From Pseudobdellovibrionaceae bacterium (GTDB taxonomy: Bacteria; Bdellovibrionota; Bdellovibrionia; Bdellovibrionales; JAMPXM01), in assembly GCA_913776405.1 (NCBI GenBank), contig CAJYOV010000284.1:1-7705 (forward strand): a stretch of 7,705 bases of DNA. Direction: 5' to 3'. This document shows, one piece after another, positions 5,598 to 7,705 of the stretch (position 1 is its first letter; each line of letters begins with the position of its first letter). The position numbers were made by a program, and so were the translations under genes. Below the pieces are notes generated by a model, which saw only the letters and a list, made by a program, of their open reading frames with translations, was not told where the DNA came from and did no database searches.

Positions 5598-6869
5598 CTT
5601 CTCGTCCGGATTCGAATCCGATTTGAGCGAGCCATCGGGCATGAACTCCTGAACGCGAATCGTTTTCTTCGTCGCTTTATCGACCGTCACGGTCTTTAGA
5701 AGAAAACCGTCTTTGTAGGTGCTTTCAAAGACGATCGGTTTTTTGTTTTTGTCGTAACTGAGTTCGCGCATGAGACCGTGACGCTTCCTGTCTGCGTAGG
5801 TCTCTGTCGCGATGAGATTGCCTTTGTCATCGTAGAACTTGATCTCGCCGTCATACGGCAGGTTCATGGGGTCAGATCGACCGACAAACCTGTTGGCAAC
5901 TTTGACGCCTTCTACGTTGAGCTTGCCGTTATCGAAATACGATTTAAATGAAATTCGAGAATCGCCATCAGAATTTAGCGTGCGACTCCACGAAAGCTTT
6001 GGTTTCCCGTTTTGGTAAAACTCGTCGTGCTTCGTCTCGACGCCGGCACCTTCTGTCGTGTAAACGCTATGGCGTTTCAACTGACCATTCTCGAAATACT
6101 CTTTTTCCCAAATTCGGCGTGACGCTTTTTCTTCTGAAATTAAATAGGGCTTTCCGTCGTTGAAGAATCGCTCGTGAAGTCCTGTGATTTGCGCGTTCGT
6201 CAGTTTGTAACGCTCAATCACGACGCCTTCTTTGTTCTTACGAACGACCTCGCGGTTTCGATCGGCTTCTTGCTTAGCGGCCTTTTGAGCCTGTTCTTTT
6301 TCCCAAACTTTCCACTCAGCTTCGTAACCGGGAATCACGTATCCAGCGCACTTCTCGTTCTCGAGTCGCTGACCCGCAATTTCACAATCACCCAGCGAAT
6401 CAATGCGACCGTTTTTCATGTTGTAGGTAAAACCGCTGATCTGGTCGTTCTTGTAGGGCCTAACAAAGAGGTTGTCGCTGTAGCCGTTCTCGGTCTCAAC
6501 ACCCTCACGCTTTCCGGCTTTGTAACGAGTCGTTTTCTCGAAGCGCTTTCGCTCCTTCGAGTAACGAGTTTTAACTTCACCGTCTTCGAGTCCGTTTTTG
6601 AAAGTTCCCTCGTAAGCCGGTTCGCCGTCTTCGGTATAACCGTAAGCGCGTCCATCTAACTTGCCGTTTTTGAGAGTGAATTTAGCGTTCGGCACGCTGG
6701 GCTTGTAATGGTTTGTGCACGTGTACGTGCCGTCTTTTCGCGTTTCGCGCGGATCTGGCGTACCGCAGGTCATGACGCCGGTCCCAAACGGAAGCCGCAG
6801 GCGTTCAGTGGCTTCTTGCGCGAAAACAACGGCCGGGACGAATGCTAGAAAAAGAAGAAGTCGTTTCAT
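5571..6869 (-). CDS. exported MORN_2 / YwqK-like repeat protein
   Basis: 432 residues from ATG 6867-6869, chosen because it opens a typical signal peptide: M-K-R, then hydrophobic residues 4-16 and cleavage after V-F-A (17). A longer open frame extends to 7136 but lacks this logic and runs over the divergent gene. The mature protein is lysine- and glutamate-rich and consists of degenerate MORN_2 (PF07661) units of the form Y-x-N-G-x-x-x-x-x-G, clearest at about 64-127, 257-325 and 339-390. Between the first two blocks, residues about 183-215 are a charged, probably coiled-coil stretch. Four cysteines (35, 51, 162, 174) could form two disulfides, fitting a periplasmic or surface location. MORN_2 proteins are often named YwqK-family antitoxins by homology, but no toxin gene is adjacent, so that role is not supported here. 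A binding or structural function is the most I would say. No good Shine-Dalgarno is seen. Confidence 0.85.
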   Translation of the reverse strand: MKRLLLFLAFVPAVVFAQEATERLRLPFGTGVMTCGTPDPRETRKDGTYTCTNHYKPSVPNAKFTLKNGKLDGRAYGYTEDGEPAYEGTFKNGLEDGEVKTRYSKERKRFEKTTRYKAGKREGVETENGYSDNLFVRPYKNDQISGFTYNMKNGRIDSLGDCEIAGQRLENEKCAGYVIPGYEAEWKVWEKEQAQKAAKQEADRNREVVRKNKEGVVIERYKLTNAQITGLHERFFNDGKPYLISEEKASRRIWEKEYFENGQLKRHSVYTTEGAGVETKHDEFYQNGKPKLSWSRTLNSDGDSRISFKSYFDNGKLNVEGVKVANRFVGRSDPMNLPYDGEIKFYDDKGNLIATETYADRKRHGLMRELSYDKNKKPIVFESTYKDGFLLKTVTVDKATKKTIRVQEFMPDGSLKSDSNPDEKSESSGDSL

Positions 6870-6894
6870 TGAAGTATTGCAGCCGCTCGCCTTC

Positions 6895-6905
6895 CTACCG
6901 GGTAG
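6895..6905. repeat. 11-bp palindrome upstream of the MORN_2 gene
   Basis: CTACC and GGTAG are perfect arms around a single G, 26 bp before the start of the minus-strand MORN_2 gene and inside the 108-bp divergent gap. It could be a repressor site or a small stem in the leader. There is only one copy in the gap, and a palindrome this short can arise by chance. Confidence 0.2.
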
Positions 6906-6940
6906 TCCAGAAAAATGTTCACTTGAATGAAACGCAACAT

Positions 6941-6977
6941 GCCCTTGTCGGAGAAGGGGCTTATCTCTAAGAGCCCT
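6941..6977 (+). promoter_or_regulatory. two mutually exclusive hairpins over the lipase ribosome-binding site
   Basis: GCCCTT (6941-6946) can pair with AGGGGC (6955-6960). The same G-rich strand, GGGGCTT (6956-6962), can instead pair with GAGCCCT (6971-6977), which ends directly at the ATG and contains part of the only plausible Shine-Dalgarno, AAGAG (6969-6973). The two stems share bases and cannot form together. In the second form the ribosome-binding site is partly closed; in the first it is free. This is the layout of a translational switch, but each stem has only 6-7 pairs, including G-U pairs, and no aptamer domain is visible. Confidence 0.35.
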
Positions 6978-7705
6978 ATGACACGGATGATAAGTCTCTT
7001 CGTCACGCTCGTAAGCAGTTTTCTCCTGAGTACGCCTGCTCGTGCGGTTCCGGAAGCGCAGCTCGAGACGGCCTATCGAGACCGCATTCTGCCGTTTCTC
7101 GCCACTCATCTCAAACGCTATGAGTTTACGAGCCAAGACGGGGTCAAAATTAAGTACTCAGTTCTTAGGACTCCGGCTGCGCGTGGCACGATAGTCCTGT
7201 CACCCGGTCGTACGGAATCGACTGCTGGCTACTCAGAACTGATCTACGACTTTGCTCACGCCGGCTTCGATGTCGCGATTATCGACCACCGCGGTCAGGG
7301 CGAGTCCGGTCGCTTAGTTCCAACCGACGCGGGCCACGTGGGCTCTTTCAATGACTACGTGACTGACTTTGCGCACTTTGCAAATACACCGGAAGTTCGC
7401 TCGCTGACTTCGCCGCAAACTCTTGTCTCGACGTCGATGGGCTCTGCGATTGCGGGTCTCTTTGTAACAACCCAGCCAACTCGGTTCTCGAAATTCGTGA
7501 TGATTTCGCCGATGCTAAAGATCAAACTTTCGCCTCTAAGCGAAACGACTGCATCTTCCGTCACCGAGTTCTTGATCAATCGAGGCTACCCGAATTCGTA
7601 TGCGCCTACGTTCGGTCCCTTCGACCTTCGATTTAAATTCTCGAAGCAAAAATTCACGCACAGTGAGCTTCGTTACACGATCGACTTAAGCCTCATCGCG
7701 GCTCA
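6978..7705 (+). CDS. pldB: exported PldB-like alpha/beta hydrolase (lysophospholipase), 5' part (cut by window edge)
   Basis: The frame is open from ATG 6978 to the right edge: 242 residues. AAGAG ends 4 bases before the ATG. Residues 1-23 are a signal peptide ending in A-R-A. The alpha/beta hydrolase core follows: I-V-L-S-P-G-R-T-E (72-80, oxyanion-hole region), D-H-R-G-Q-G-E-S-G-R (103-112) and G-H-V-x-S-F-N-D-Y-V (119-128). The latter two closely match E. coli lysophospholipase L2 (PldB), which splits lysophospholipids at the membrane. The nucleophile elbow is S-T-S-M-G-S with Ser153, where PldB has A-H-S-M-G-G, so the neighbouring His and Gly are replaced. The acid and histidine of the triad lie beyond the window. 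The signal peptide suggests a periplasmic or secreted enzyme, perhaps acting on self or foreign membranes; the latter is inference. Divergent from the MORN_2 gene. Confidence 0.85.
   Translation, partial: MTRMISLFVTLVSSFLLSTPARAVPEAQLETAYRDRILPFLATHLKRYEFTSQDGVKIKYSVLRTPAARGTIVLSPGRTESTAGYSELIYDFAHAGFDVAIIDHRGQGESGRLVPTDAGHVGSFNDYVTDFAHFANTPEVRSLTSPQTLVSTSMGSAIAGLFVTTQPTRFSKFVMISPMLKIKLSPLSETTASSVTEFLINRGYPNSYAPTFGPFDLRFKFSKQKFTHSELRYTIDLSLIAA

Noticed and set aside
6174..6659. 161-residue open frame on the plus strand with hydrophobic stretches
   Set aside because: It is the antisense shadow of the Lys/Glu-rich MORN_2 repeat gene; reversed Lys and Glu codons read as Phe, Leu and Val, which mimics membrane segments.
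5571..6869. Toxin-antitoxin pair based on the YwqK-like repeats
   Set aside because: No toxin-like gene is adjacent; the flanking genes are a SrkA kinase and a lipase, and the protein is exported.
6870..7136. 89-residue N-terminal extension of the MORN_2 gene
   Set aside because: It runs antisense to the start of the lipase gene and would place the clear signal peptide in the middle of the protein.

Overview
The window reads as ordinary chromosomal DNA of a Gram-negative bacterium with near-even base composition, most likely a member of the Bdellovibrionota (Bdellovibrio-like). The clues are a TIGR02147-family protein, which is abundant in that phylum and in Fibrobacter, several exported or lipid-anchored proteins with no recognisable family, and a PldB-like lipase, a SrkA kinase and a DUF2608-type HAD phosphatase side by side. 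This assignment rests on gene content only. I see no transposase, integrase, CRISPR array, tRNA, rRNA or phage gene.

Layout, left to right. (1) A minus-strand run: the 5' part of a TIGR02147-family gene (cut by the left edge), a predicted lipoprotein of unknown function (563-1819) and a LysR-type regulator (1939-2796). The LysR gene appears to end in its own terminator. The lipoprotein gene has a good candidate sigma-54 promoter, so it is probably not simply read through from lysR. (2) A divergent control region (2797-2917) between lysR and a plus-strand gene for a periplasmic HAD phosphatase-like protein (2918-3703). A 19-bp near-perfect palindrome of LysR-box type overlaps the lysR start codon. 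(3) A minus-strand YgjP/DUF45 zinc metallopeptidase (3730 to about 4545), head-to-head with a plus-strand srkA-type stress kinase (4617-5597). (4) A minus-strand exported MORN_2/YwqK-like repeat protein (5571-6869) whose 3' end overlaps that of srkA by 27 bp. (5) A divergent 108-bp gap with two mutually exclusive hairpins, leading into a plus-strand exported PldB-like lysophospholipase that runs off the right edge.

The genes do not form one pathway. At least four products carry export or lipoprotein signals (lipoprotein, HAD phosphatase, MORN_2 protein, lipase), so the region leans towards envelope and periplasmic functions. The most interesting signals are regulatory: the start-codon palindrome of lysR, the sigma-54-like element, and the hairpin pair over the lipase ribosome-binding site. 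The lipase also has an altered nucleophile motif. I found no convincing evidence of a wholly new multi-gene system here.
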